Of a stretch of DNA of 14,105 nt, positions 1-7,359 are shown piece by piece. The position numbers were made by a program, and so were the translations under genes. The notes below the pieces were generated by a model. The model saw only the letters and a list, made by a program, of their open reading frames with translations. It had not been told where the DNA came from and did not search any database. The stretch is from contig FTLJ01001269.1 of the NCBI GenBank assembly GCA_900155495.1, positions 1-14,105 on the forward strand, written 5' to 3'. The stretch's first letter is position 1; each line of letters begins with the position of its first letter. This stretch comes from Porogramme epimiltina (Eukaryota > Basidiomycota > Agaricomycetes > Polyporales > Polyporaceae).

Positions 1-33
1 GGATGGGAGGGGGAAGGGCGCCAGTGGAAGGGC

Positions 34-1090
34 TCACACTGGGGGCAGGAGGAGGGAGTCAAGCCGACCTTTCGCGCGGATGAATGTCAGGACCGCCGAC
101 CGCACCTCCGGGTCGCCCAGAACTGAGCGGAGGGACCGAAGGCCGTCGATCGCCCGTCGCAGGTCATGACGAGGGTGGTTGTAGCGCTTGCAGGTGAGCA
201 GGTAGTGGGCCGGGGTCTCTGGGAGGTGGCATGCGGGGCACAGGGGGGAGTCGACCGCCCGGATGCGGGCTAGGAAAGCGGTGAGGCCGACGTGCCCGCT
301 GCGCAGTTGAACAATAGCGCTGCACTCCTGCCGCGAGAGCCCCCTGAACTCCTTCTGGATGGCGTCACTGGGAGGGGATGGAATGATGGCCGGTGCGAAG
401 TGGCGTCCCTGCTTGGACTGGCTCCACTGACGGCCCCACTCCTCCCATACCTGGTCATTGTATCGCTTGAGGAGGACCGCCCGACTGACCCTAAGGCTCT
501 GCAAAGCAGACGCGACGGCACGAGGGAGGCCCGGGGAATCAAGGCGGCGGTCCGCCGCAGTGATGGCCTCCTCGCGTGCCCACCCAGCGCACTGGTGGTC
601 GCGCGGCCGGATAGGGGCCCACACGAACCACACCTGCAGTCATCGGCGGCGGCGTCGAAGGGCTTCAAGCCTGGCGTAAACGAGCTGGACAAGGGGGTGA
701 CTGGGGTTGGAGGCGAGCGCGGTAATCGGAGGTCGATCTGGGACGAGGATGTGCGCCCGGGTCACCCTGGGGCACTCGGAGACGACTTCCAGGGCTAGCG
801 CGAGGGCGGCGAGCGCACCGTCGTGTGCCTGCCTGTCTGATGCAGGCCCGAGGGACGCTCGCCGGGTGACTTGCGTACCATCGCGGGTAATGGCTACCGC
901 TGCCGCGCCGACCTGGGGTGATGGTGATGCCCCGGTGTACCCGCGTGTGAACACACACAGGTCCCCGCCGGCAAGAGCATGGTAGGCCAGCTCACGGGTG
1001 TGGCTCCTGTCGTCGCCCAGAACTCGTTCGAATGGCAGTTCCTCTTCTGACCTGACCTGGGGAATGAGATCCTCCGTAGGCCGGCGTGGT
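34..1090 (-). pseudogene. LINE ORF2: RNase H-like domain and C-terminal CCHC-type motif, with in-frame TGA
   Basis: The frame used by the endonuclease resumes here. The segment VGAAAVAITRDG followed by GALAALALALE matches the beta-sheet and first helix of LINE RNase H domains. The catalytic positions are poor: the expected TDGS is TRGY, and the expected Glu before LAAL is Gly. A TGA at 640-642 interrupts the frame after a run of Arg, yet the same frame continues as VWFVWAPIRP, so it is a nonsense change, probably CGA to TGA. The tail holds LRSGHVGL and CPACHLPETPAHYLLTCKRY, the terminal Cys/His motif common after RNase H in I-like elements. The final stop is at 34-36. Confidence 0.8.
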
Positions 1091-2060
1091 AGTCTAACAC
1101 AACTGTAGCAGTAGATCGGAATGCACCGGTGATAAAAAGAGTAGCTAGCCGCTGTACCTTGCCTATCCGACGAGCAACCCCAACTGAGCCCGTAGCCCTG
1201 CTCGCGCCTGCTGTGCGGATGACAGGGGAGTACCACAGCGGCAGGCCGTACTCCATCTTGGGGAGGACAACCGCGACGAAGAGCTGTCGGGCATAATGGT
1301 GAGGCAGGCCAAAAGATGGGCGGGCCAGCCGGCGGACTGCGAGGGCAGTGGCGGTGCCCTTGGCCGCCACTGCGGAGTCCACCTGCTCGTGCCAGCGGAG
1401 TCGTCTGTCCAGGATGAGACCCAGGTACTTGGCGGAGTCGGAAGGCATGATTGTATGAGAACCGATCCGAAGGGGGAGGGGGGAGTAGCGTGGCTCATAG
1501 CGGGTGTAGTGCACCAGTTGGAACTTGCCGATGTCGAAGCGGCACGCATGGCGAGTGGACCAGTCAAGGAGGAGGGGGGCGATCTCGGATAGTGAGTTGA
1601 CATTTGAGGCAACAGTTAGGGAGGAAACGGCTACTGCCGTGTCGTCAATGTACCCCAGAACTAGCTGAGATCCATCCTTAGGGTCGAGGGTCTCCAGGAG
1701 GTCGGCAGAATAGAAGAGATAAAGAATGGGGGAAAGAGGGGAGCCCTGTGGGAGCCCGCAGTCAGCGACTATTGGGTCGGACGTAAAGTCGTCAAACTTG
1801 AGCTGTGTTGTCCGGTCACGTAGAAAGTCAGCTATCCAGAGAACGAGGGGCTCTGGGACGCCTCGCTTGCGCAGGTTGTGGAGTAGGCGGCTGTGGTTGA
1901 CAGATGGGAACGCAGAAGAGATGTCGAGGTACAGAACAGACGTGACCTGTCCACGCCGCCAGGCATCTTTGATGTGTTGCACGAGATTGAAGACCGCATC
2001 AGTGGTGGTGCGCTTCGCACGTCCGCGGCCCGCCGAAATGGTTGGGGGGGAGCAGGCCAT
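1080..2060 (-). pseudogene. LINE ORF2: reverse transcriptase palm and thumb, shifted frame
   Basis: This frame continues the RT immediately after the shift near 2030. It shows GRAKRTTTDAV, then YLDISSAFPSVNH (first catalytic Asp region), CGLPQGSPLSPILY (motif B) and GYIDD at 1641-1655, the catalytic metal-binding pair of LINE RTs. KYLGLILD and a thumb segment ending KVQRLATLFITGAF follow. The RT catalytic residues are intact although the gene is not. Near 1080 the frame is lost again: similarity to the usual thumb-to-RNase H linker breaks off after DYHAGL, and the original frame resumes with RPTEDLIPQ. The linker seems shorter than usual, so a deletion may accompany the frameshift. Confidence 0.88.
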
Positions 2061-3726
2061 GCTCCTCTGCTAGGGCGGCGAGGCGGCTTGCAACGACGGA
2101 TTCGACTACCTTGCTAGATGTGTCCTCGAGCGCAATGGGGCGGTATGCTTTTGGGACGAGATAGCTGGGCTTTCCTGGCTTGCGGAGCGTGATGGAGGTG
2201 AAGAATTTCCAGGCTGCCCGATGATGACCCAGGGAGACACAGTGATTGACGATGTTGGTGAAGACCGGCGTCAGGAGGGACGCGCACTCCTTCAGTGCGG
2301 CATTTGGTATGCCCGAGCGACCCGGTGCCTTGAAGGGGCTGAGCTGTGGGATGGCTTGCTTGACGTCGTGTTCTCTGAAGAACTCGAAGGGCAGCTGGTC
2401 GTCATACAGGGCGTCAGCCATGTCGTGTAAAGTCGCAGGAGGGGGCTCTGGGAAGAACTGAGCCATGAGGGCGTTACGCTTCTCCTCGCATGAGCGTGCC
2501 ACCGTCCCATCAGGGAGGTGCAGCGCGGGCCAGCGGGAGGCCAGGGTGTTCTCTGGGGCTTGCGTGACATATTTGCTTGCCTGCCAGATGGTCTGCTCAG
2601 TTGCCGACTCGACGTACATGCGCCAGTGGAGGCGCTTTTGACGTCGTACGGCGTTGTGGTACTCTCGGTGTGCCTCGCGCGCCTCATCCATGTCCACAGG
2701 GGTCGCGCTGCGCTTAGCAGCACGATTGGACAGGCGGCGCGCGATGCGCTTGAGTGCGGTGAGCTCGGGTGTCCACCACCGCTTCGAGTACGGGCATGGT
2801 TTGGCAACTGGCGTGGTGTCGGCAGACGCTGAAATGAGGATGTCAGTGATGACCTTGGCCAAGGCATCGATATCATTAGGGGCAGTGATGGAGCTTGAGC
2901 GGGCGAGAACGTGCTTCTCGTGGCAGGCGTGTTCCACCTTCTCACGGAATGCATCCCAATCTGTCTCTCTCCAGTTCAGACGAGCAGTAGGAGAGGTGGA
3001 TGGGGTGGCAAGATGGAACACGGCCTCAATGCGCCTGTGGTCGCTGCCATGGCCATCATCAGTGCTGCATTGTATAACTGAGTCCATGAGAGGTTCAGAA
3101 ACGAAGAAGAGATCCAGGGTGGACCAAGAGCGGTGGGCATCTGATCGGAAGGTCGGGGTCCCCACAGGGAGTGCTAGCAGAAGCTCACGCTCTGCTAGCA
3201 CCTCCAGCAGGGGCTCCGCATCAGAGCCTCGCGTGCGCTCAGGCTGAAGTGGCCCTGACCACAATGGGTGGTGAAGATTCAATAAGTCGCCTGTCACCAT
3301 GGCAGGCGTGGAAGAGAGTAAGGGGTCCTGGAGAGCCCCGCGCAGGGGCGGGATGGAAAGCGACCCTCCAGGAGGGTTGTAGACCGAGAAAAGTGAGAAA
3401 GAGACGGAGGGGAAAGAAAAAAAGGACGGCGCATATGTCTAGAGAGTGAACAGAGAGCTGGGTGTACGAGTCTGAGGGTAAGTAGTTGCTGATGTAGATG
3501 ACGCTGCGCAGTGCAGCATCGGGGGGATGTGTGCCAGAGAAAGAGGGCAGTATGAGGTTCCAGTAGGGAGATCGGAAAGAGGCATAGGTGTCAATGTGAA
3601 GGGGGAGTTCCTGTAGGCACAGGGCATCCCAGCATGTCGGGTCTGTGGTATTGAGAAGAGAGAGAACCGTCTCCGGTGAGCGGCGACAGTTCAGGGAAAT
3701 GACTCGGAACCCCTGAGGGGCGGCAA
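2030..3726 (-). pseudogene. LINE ORF2: AP-endonuclease domain and start of reverse transcriptase, frameshifted
   Basis: The endonuclease starts near 3710 with FRVISLNC and has LCLQEL near 3612, matching the N-terminal strand and catalytic Glu region of APE-type endonucleases. After a frameshift in the T-rich run (minus strand) near 3415-3425, the second frame gives GDLLNLHHPLW (about 3290-3258), STLDLFFVS and GSDHRRI (about 3048-3028), which are the metal-binding and catalytic Asp/His motifs. A linker follows with KRWWTPEL and a basic helical segment. The first reverse transcriptase motif, SPFKAPGRSGIPN, is near 2334-2296, then AYRPIAL and NHFGG near 2050. The frame then ends in a TGA while the RT continues one base over. 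The domains are easily recognised but cannot be translated as one protein. Confidence 0.88.
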
Positions 3727-3733
3727 GAGTCCC
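3727..3733. repeat. Left copy of 7-bp direct repeat GAGTCCC (candidate target site duplication)
   Basis: GAGTCCC sits between the first codons of the LINE endonuclease and the left terminal inverted repeat. An identical 7-mer lies at 11370-11376 outside the right terminal repeat. An 8-bp duplication with one mismatch (GAGTCCCA here, GAGTCCCC on the right) is also possible; Zisupton elements are known for 8-bp duplications. Confidence 0.55.
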
Positions 3734-3735
3734 AT

Positions 3736-3780
3736 ATAATACCGAGCTAGTTAGTAGTGACCGATGATTATCGTGATTAT
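3736..3780 (+). repeat. Left terminal inverted repeat
   Basis: Read inward, this segment matches the reverse complement of 11313-11357. The inner 19 bases, CGATGATTATCGTGATTAT at 3762-3780, are identical in both ends. Outside them AATACC, CTAGTT and GTA are shared in the same order, with a few substitutions and single-base gaps. A chance match of this length and order is very unlikely. Confidence 0.85.
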
Positions 3781-4160
3781 AGCAGTGAATTATCGTGTTT
3801 ACTGCTACACCAGTGTTATGTCTGGGGACACTAATTACGAGGTCATTACAGCGAGATTACTGTAATTAGCCCAGGATTCTGAGAATGATCATGTAAAGGC
3901 GTCATAATTATCATGTGGTATGATTAACGTCATTATAGTAATGAGGGGGAGACAATGACTATATAGTTACAACGTCAATGACAATCACGATATAACCACG
4001 ATAATGACCATAATCTGACGATTACAATAATGGTGAAGACAATGCAACCACCACAATAGTCCGTGTAGTTCAGAGTCTGATGATCAGAAGATAATACTTT
4101 AACAACGCGATTCAACAGTGTAGTTGTGATGATGATAATCCGGGAATTACGATAACAACG
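3781..4160. repeat. Left subterminal AT-rich zone with TTATCGTG-like motifs
   Basis: This stretch of about 380 bp has no coding potential and differs sharply in composition from its GC-rich surroundings. Variants of TTATCGTG or its complement recur, for example at 3787-3799, 3904-3915, 3982-3999 and 4147-4156, together with many TAATNA words. AGCAGT and ACTGCT at about 3780-3806 form a short inverted repeat. Arrays like this next to the ends of DNA transposons are often transposase-binding sites; that role is inferred here. Confidence 0.6.
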
Positions 4161-4177
4161 GCTCGTATCACTTCCCT

Positions 4178-4406
4178 CTATGCCTGCTTACGTTTCTTCA
4201 CATTCGAGTCCTCCTTGAATGCAAGGCCCTTCTCGGTCATGCGACGTGTGCGCTTCGCAGGGGGACTGGGTGCGGGCTTGTCGACAGCGTCCGCCTGCCG
4301 TTTGCGTCGCCCTCGAGTAGGCTTGATGCTCTCGGTTACGTGAACCGGGCTCGCAGAGCGTGCACACTCCGCCTGAGGCGACTGGGGAGCTGAGGGTGTT
4401 CCACAT
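4178..4406 (-). CDS. Basic, nuclear-protein-like C-terminal coding segment, partial or small hypothetical gene
   Basis: The minus-strand frame ending at the TAG at 4178-4180 looks coding: most third positions are G or C, and the product is lysine/arginine-rich with several nuclear-localisation-like clusters (RGRRKRQ, AKRTRRM, VKKRKQA) and a proline-rich spacer. It runs toward the left end of the element, divergent from the gene at 4499. I cannot fix its start. The frame stays open to 4645, but that part overlaps the first exon of the plus-strand gene and no good start or splice site marks a boundary. An acceptor-like CCCCAG (minus strand, near 4382) could mark the last exon of a spliced gene. 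No family is recognised. Confidence 0.4.
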
Positions 4407-4498
4407 ACGGGCCGTCTCTTCGAAAGAAGGGATCCCAAGAGCCTAAGAATGTATCTACGTATACTGGTCCCCCGCTCCCACGTCGCCGGGGCGCTCCC

Positions 4499-5462
4499 AT
4501 GGGTGTCGCAAACCCAGAGACGGCCGTGGCAGTCGCCGGCTCTTCTTCCACTCACAGCGGGCCCTCGCAGCCGCTCTATGGCCCTCTCCCGCCCGGCGGG
4601 CCCGGCGAAGCACGCGCGGTTGAAGCAACAGCCTCTTCTCATCAAAGGAGCTCCGGAACTCCCTCGGCCCCGACAGTAGGGACCACGAGTGGCTCCGCTA
4701 GTAAACGCCTCAAGACGATGATGGTCGACATTATGATACTGGTCAATGTGTGTTCATTTTGCTCTTGTTACTTCCCTCATTGACTGATTAACGTAAATCC
4801 TTCCATAGTACACCTCTCCGCCGTACGAGCTCTCACTTCCCGGGATCAAGCGGGGTCGTTTGGTCGAGTTCAAGATGACTGACCGTCCAGAGATCTGGGA
4901 GCTACTAATGCGCCCAGAGAGTCCGCGGACGAATCCCTTGCGCCATTGGGACTGGAAGATTCGTACCTGGGTTCATTTCCCATCCCTCCATCAATCATTG
5001 GCTGGGGAGCGCATCCTCTTCTTGGAAGATGGTCTTATGGGACTACGCCCGTCGCGCAGGGACACCTCCAAGCTCCTACCGTCTTCGATTTTGCGCGACT
5101 TGCCCTATATCATCCGCGATGCGACCCCACAAGACGACGACCAACGCGACGCGTCTGCCGGAGATCCGGGCGCCACCTTGTCCGTGGCCACTAGGCACCC
5201 GAAGCGACCCCATGCTGACACGCTCGAGAGTGGCGCGCCTGAGGCTAGTGCGTCTGCAAGTAAGCGCCACAAGTCCACGATGCCATCCCACGCCATCACC
5301 TCGGCCCCCTCCTCGGGGGTAAATCGGAAAGGGAAGGGAAGGGCTGCGCCCCCACCACCAGGAGCGGAAATCATTGAAATCTCAGACGATGACGATGCCG
5401 TCTCCGTCTCAGAGGATGACAGCGGAATTTACGATGCCGGGTATGAAAGCGACTGGGAATGA
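4499..5462 (+). CDS. Hypothetical cargo protein, two exons, SUMO-interaction-like motif and acidic tail
   Basis: The model joins 4499-4747 to 4809-5462 over a 61-nt intron (GTGTGT donor, CATAG acceptor, possible branch site in CTGATTAAC) and gives about 300 residues. Exon 1 is low in complexity (Ser, Pro, Ala, Gly) and ends with SASKRLKT. Exon 2 begins YTSPPYELSLPG and holds the only globular-looking part (about residues 84-170, rich in Trp: EIWELL, HWDWKIRTWVHFPSLHQ, ERILFLEDGLMG). A disordered region follows with a second lysine-rich SASKRHKS, then IIEISDDDDA at about residue 271, which fits a SUMO-interaction motif, and an acidic C-terminus ending YESDWE. A nuclear role is inferred. The start is uncertain because the frame is open back to 4394. 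No family is recognised. Confidence 0.62.
4748..4808 (+). other. Intron of the hypothetical cargo gene
   Basis: The 61-nt interval starts GTGTGT and ends CATAG. It joins two long open frames in phase 0 and removes the TAG at 4806-4808 that lies in the exon 2 frame. The alternative donor at 4742 keeps the same frame and would shorten the protein by two residues. Confidence 0.65.
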
Positions 5463-6139
5463 GGCTATGATTTTGTTTATCGTACACAATGACTGTAATG
5501 TTACTATCTTTCCCGAACGATCGACCCTGGGGCCTGTTTGCACTCAAGATGCCGCGCACCGGCGCCCGAGTAGAGGTAGTGACTGAGTACGCCTCGAGTG
5601 TGGCAACTTGAGTAGTAGCGTCCGAACTAGGCAGGAGAGCGGACTCGGAGGCGCTGGCCACTCGCTGGTTCTTTGTGCCAATCACGTGACAGATTTGATT
5701 AGCCTTTACTCAGCGATCAATGCTTACTAATGGATTGCCAAATACGTACACACTATACCAAACACCTCCTCCGCGAGCCGAGGTAGTCCTTGAGGTCAAC
5801 ATATTTTTCCTACGGTTTTTAAGCTCGTTGGAGTGCTGTCAGTGCGGTAGTGATGTTTTTCAAAAAACCTCTTTGCAAAGTTCCTCCATGTAAAGTACCT
5901 AGGCGTCATCCTGTAGCACAATAGTATTATTTCCATTATTTCATCGATTTTTTGGGGGCCATTTCCTCCAGTACTGCTACTCATCCACTGGTGTGCTAGA
6001 ATTAGACTCCTCCAGATGGTTGGCGCCCACCTAGCCACGGCGTCTGTCTCTGTCTTCGAGTACCCGAGCCTCCACAGCCCTCGCTCTCACCTCACCTCTC
6101 TGCTAAATCTCTCCATCCTTTCGCACTATACATCGCGCC
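5463..6139. other. Intergenic region between the two cargo genes
   Basis: No gene is supported in these 677 bp. The first part should contain the 3' untranslated region of the upstream gene. A minus-strand frame between about 5480 and 5685 is open with fair codon composition but has no ATG and no recognisable motif. The last 80 bp form the likely promoter of the next gene. Confidence 0.5.
6062..6139 (+). promoter_or_regulatory. Pyrimidine-rich leader before the start codon
   Basis: The sequence before the ATG at 6140 is rich in CT runs (CTCTCACCTCACCTCTCTGC and CTCTCCATCC), typical of fungal core promoters and 5' leaders. The start context CGCGCCATGGG is favourable. Transcription start points cannot be seen. 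Confidence 0.35.
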
Positions 6140-6733
6140 ATGGGCAAAGGAAGACATTTCAAGGGTTCGAAGAAGGCTCCCAAGAATGCCCCATCGTCTT
6201 CGAGGGCCGCGGGAGGGCGGGTTCCTCAAAGTCCCCATATCCAAGGGGATATTGAGGCATTCCGTGGAACGTGCGGGAACGGGCATGGCAAGGTGCGTTC
6301 ATGAGTACTATTATTTATTAAGACACTGACTTGGGGTAGGTTTTTGTGTCGCTATACCTCCTAGACATCCAGCAACGGCGATCCATTACATGGGACGCAT
6401 TTGAGAAGGTATGTCTTTGGCTTCCTAGTATCTTACACTCTTTTGACTTGTTCAAGGCGATGAAGCACGGGCTTCAATACAAGACTGAGTCCCACTCGGG
6501 CTCTAGGGTGCGTTTTGTTGCGCCAGAACATCTCGGAGGGTACAAGGCGACCCTTCATGCGGTGCGTACATATCCGACTCTCTATTGCTTCTACTCACCC
6601 TCTACAGAAACATGATGGGGGCGAACTCACTGGAGAAGAGCAGAGCGAGAAGCGGAATATTCTCGTTGAGCATCTTGGGCTCACCGAGGACGTCATCCGC
6701 GTCCTCCTCGACATGCCTCGCGCGACGGCGTAG
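6140..6733 (+). CDS. Small basic protein with a possible HicA/YcfA-like RNA-binding fold, four exons
   Basis: Exons 6140-6292, 6340-6408, 6457-6561 and 6608-6733 join in frame (introns 47, 48 and 46 nt; donors GTGCGT, GTATGT, GTGCGT; stop TAG at 6731) to give 150 residues. Residues 1-30 are basic and disordered. From about residue 67 the order is: a helix TWDAFEKAMKHGLQY, then SGSRVRFVAPE (residues 88-98), a short strand ending LHAKHD (His108 and His111), then a charged helix leading to NILVEHLGLTEDVI. A helix, GS-R-F strand, H-x-x-H strand and closing helix recall HicA/YcfA proteins (a small double-stranded RNA-binding-like fold), where the His is catalytic in bacterial toxins. I infer distant relationship only; activity is not implied. 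It lies upstream of the transposase in the same orientation and is probably cargo. Confidence 0.7.
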
Positions 6734-7359
6734 GCTGATGCGGGGCGGCAGGGACAGAGGACGAAGTCGAGGGTTTGGAAGGATTCGGATACAATGGCGC
6801 TCGCGGGGGAACATATTTTTACGATGTACATTTAACGTTGATCTAATGTGGACTATTGCGACTGGATTTTGCGATGCGCGATGGGTGCGCGTGCCCAAGC
6901 GCCATGCGCTTCCGTTACCAGTGACTCCCGGGCTCGCGTGTCACTCTGCGGCGAACGTATTCCTTCGCGACCTCAAGCGCGCACATTTTATATGTGCTTG
7001 TACGGACATATCATAGGGCACGACCTCGCGCGCACCCCCCAAATCCAGCCCTACATAGAGCAGTAGCTCGCATCTGGCTACCACAAGCGCTCAGGACTGA
7101 CGTCCGACGCGCGGACCTGCACTCTCTTCACGCTCATTTTCGCGCTTTCTCTGACTTGCCACATGTACGTATACAAAGGAACTATGTGTGATATGCGCAC
7201 GCCGACGACAATATACGATGGGACCACGTTACTTGTTTGCCCACACGATTGGTCTACCCACCCACGACGCAGCCCCCTGAAAGTATAACCAGCACCGCCA
7301 CCCCCACACTCTTTACTCTCGGAGATAACTCCTGGACGGCTGCCGACACGCTGACGTAG
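6734..7359. other. Region upstream of the recognisable transposase; exon content unresolved
   Basis: KDZ transposases normally begin with a cysteine-rich segment before the part recognised here from 7360, so the promoter and first exons should fall in these 626 bp. I found no convincing cysteine cluster. A stretch from about 7077 to 7161 ends in a GTACGT donor and encodes Cys/His-containing residues in one frame, but it cannot be joined to the next exon with confidence. The 5' exons may be degraded or simply not recognised by eye. Confidence 0.4.

Larger units (their letters stand above)
1..3733 (-). mobile_element. Non-LTR retrotransposon (LINE), ORF2 portion, degenerate
   Basis: On the minus strand this stretch carries, in order, an AP-endonuclease domain, a reverse transcriptase, an RNase H-like domain and a C-terminal cysteine/histidine motif. 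That is the layout of ORF2 in fungal LINEs of the Tad1/I type. The reading frame changes near 3420, near 2030 and near 1080, and a TGA interrupts it at 640-642, so the copy is dead. The last in-frame stop is at 34-36, so the 3' untranslated region runs off the left edge. The upstream end stops abruptly at the GAGTCCC repeat at 3727-3733. ORF1 is missing here but a matching remnant lies at 11393-11700 on the same strand. The exact clade is an inference from domain order only. Confidence 0.9.

Noticed and set aside
292..798. Open plus-strand frame across the LINE
   Set aside because: It is the antisense of the conserved RNase H and C-terminal LINE frame and has no motif of its own.
2654..3247. 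Open plus-strand frame of about 197 codons
   Set aside because: It lies opposite the endonuclease motifs GDLLNLHHPLW and GSDHRRI, which are conserved on the minus strand; this is a GC-driven shadow.
4336..4551. Minus-strand frame starting MEEEPATATAV and containing GGPVYVDTFLGSWDPFF
   Set aside because: It looks somewhat protein-like but overlaps the favoured plus-strand exon, cannot be spliced to the 4178-4406 frame (only a 29-nt interval with GT-AG), and has no recognised motif. Kept as an alternative only.
5371..5685. Minus-strand frame in the intergenic region
   Set aside because: It has no ATG start (it would begin with GTG), overlaps the end of the 4499-5462 gene, and shows no motif.
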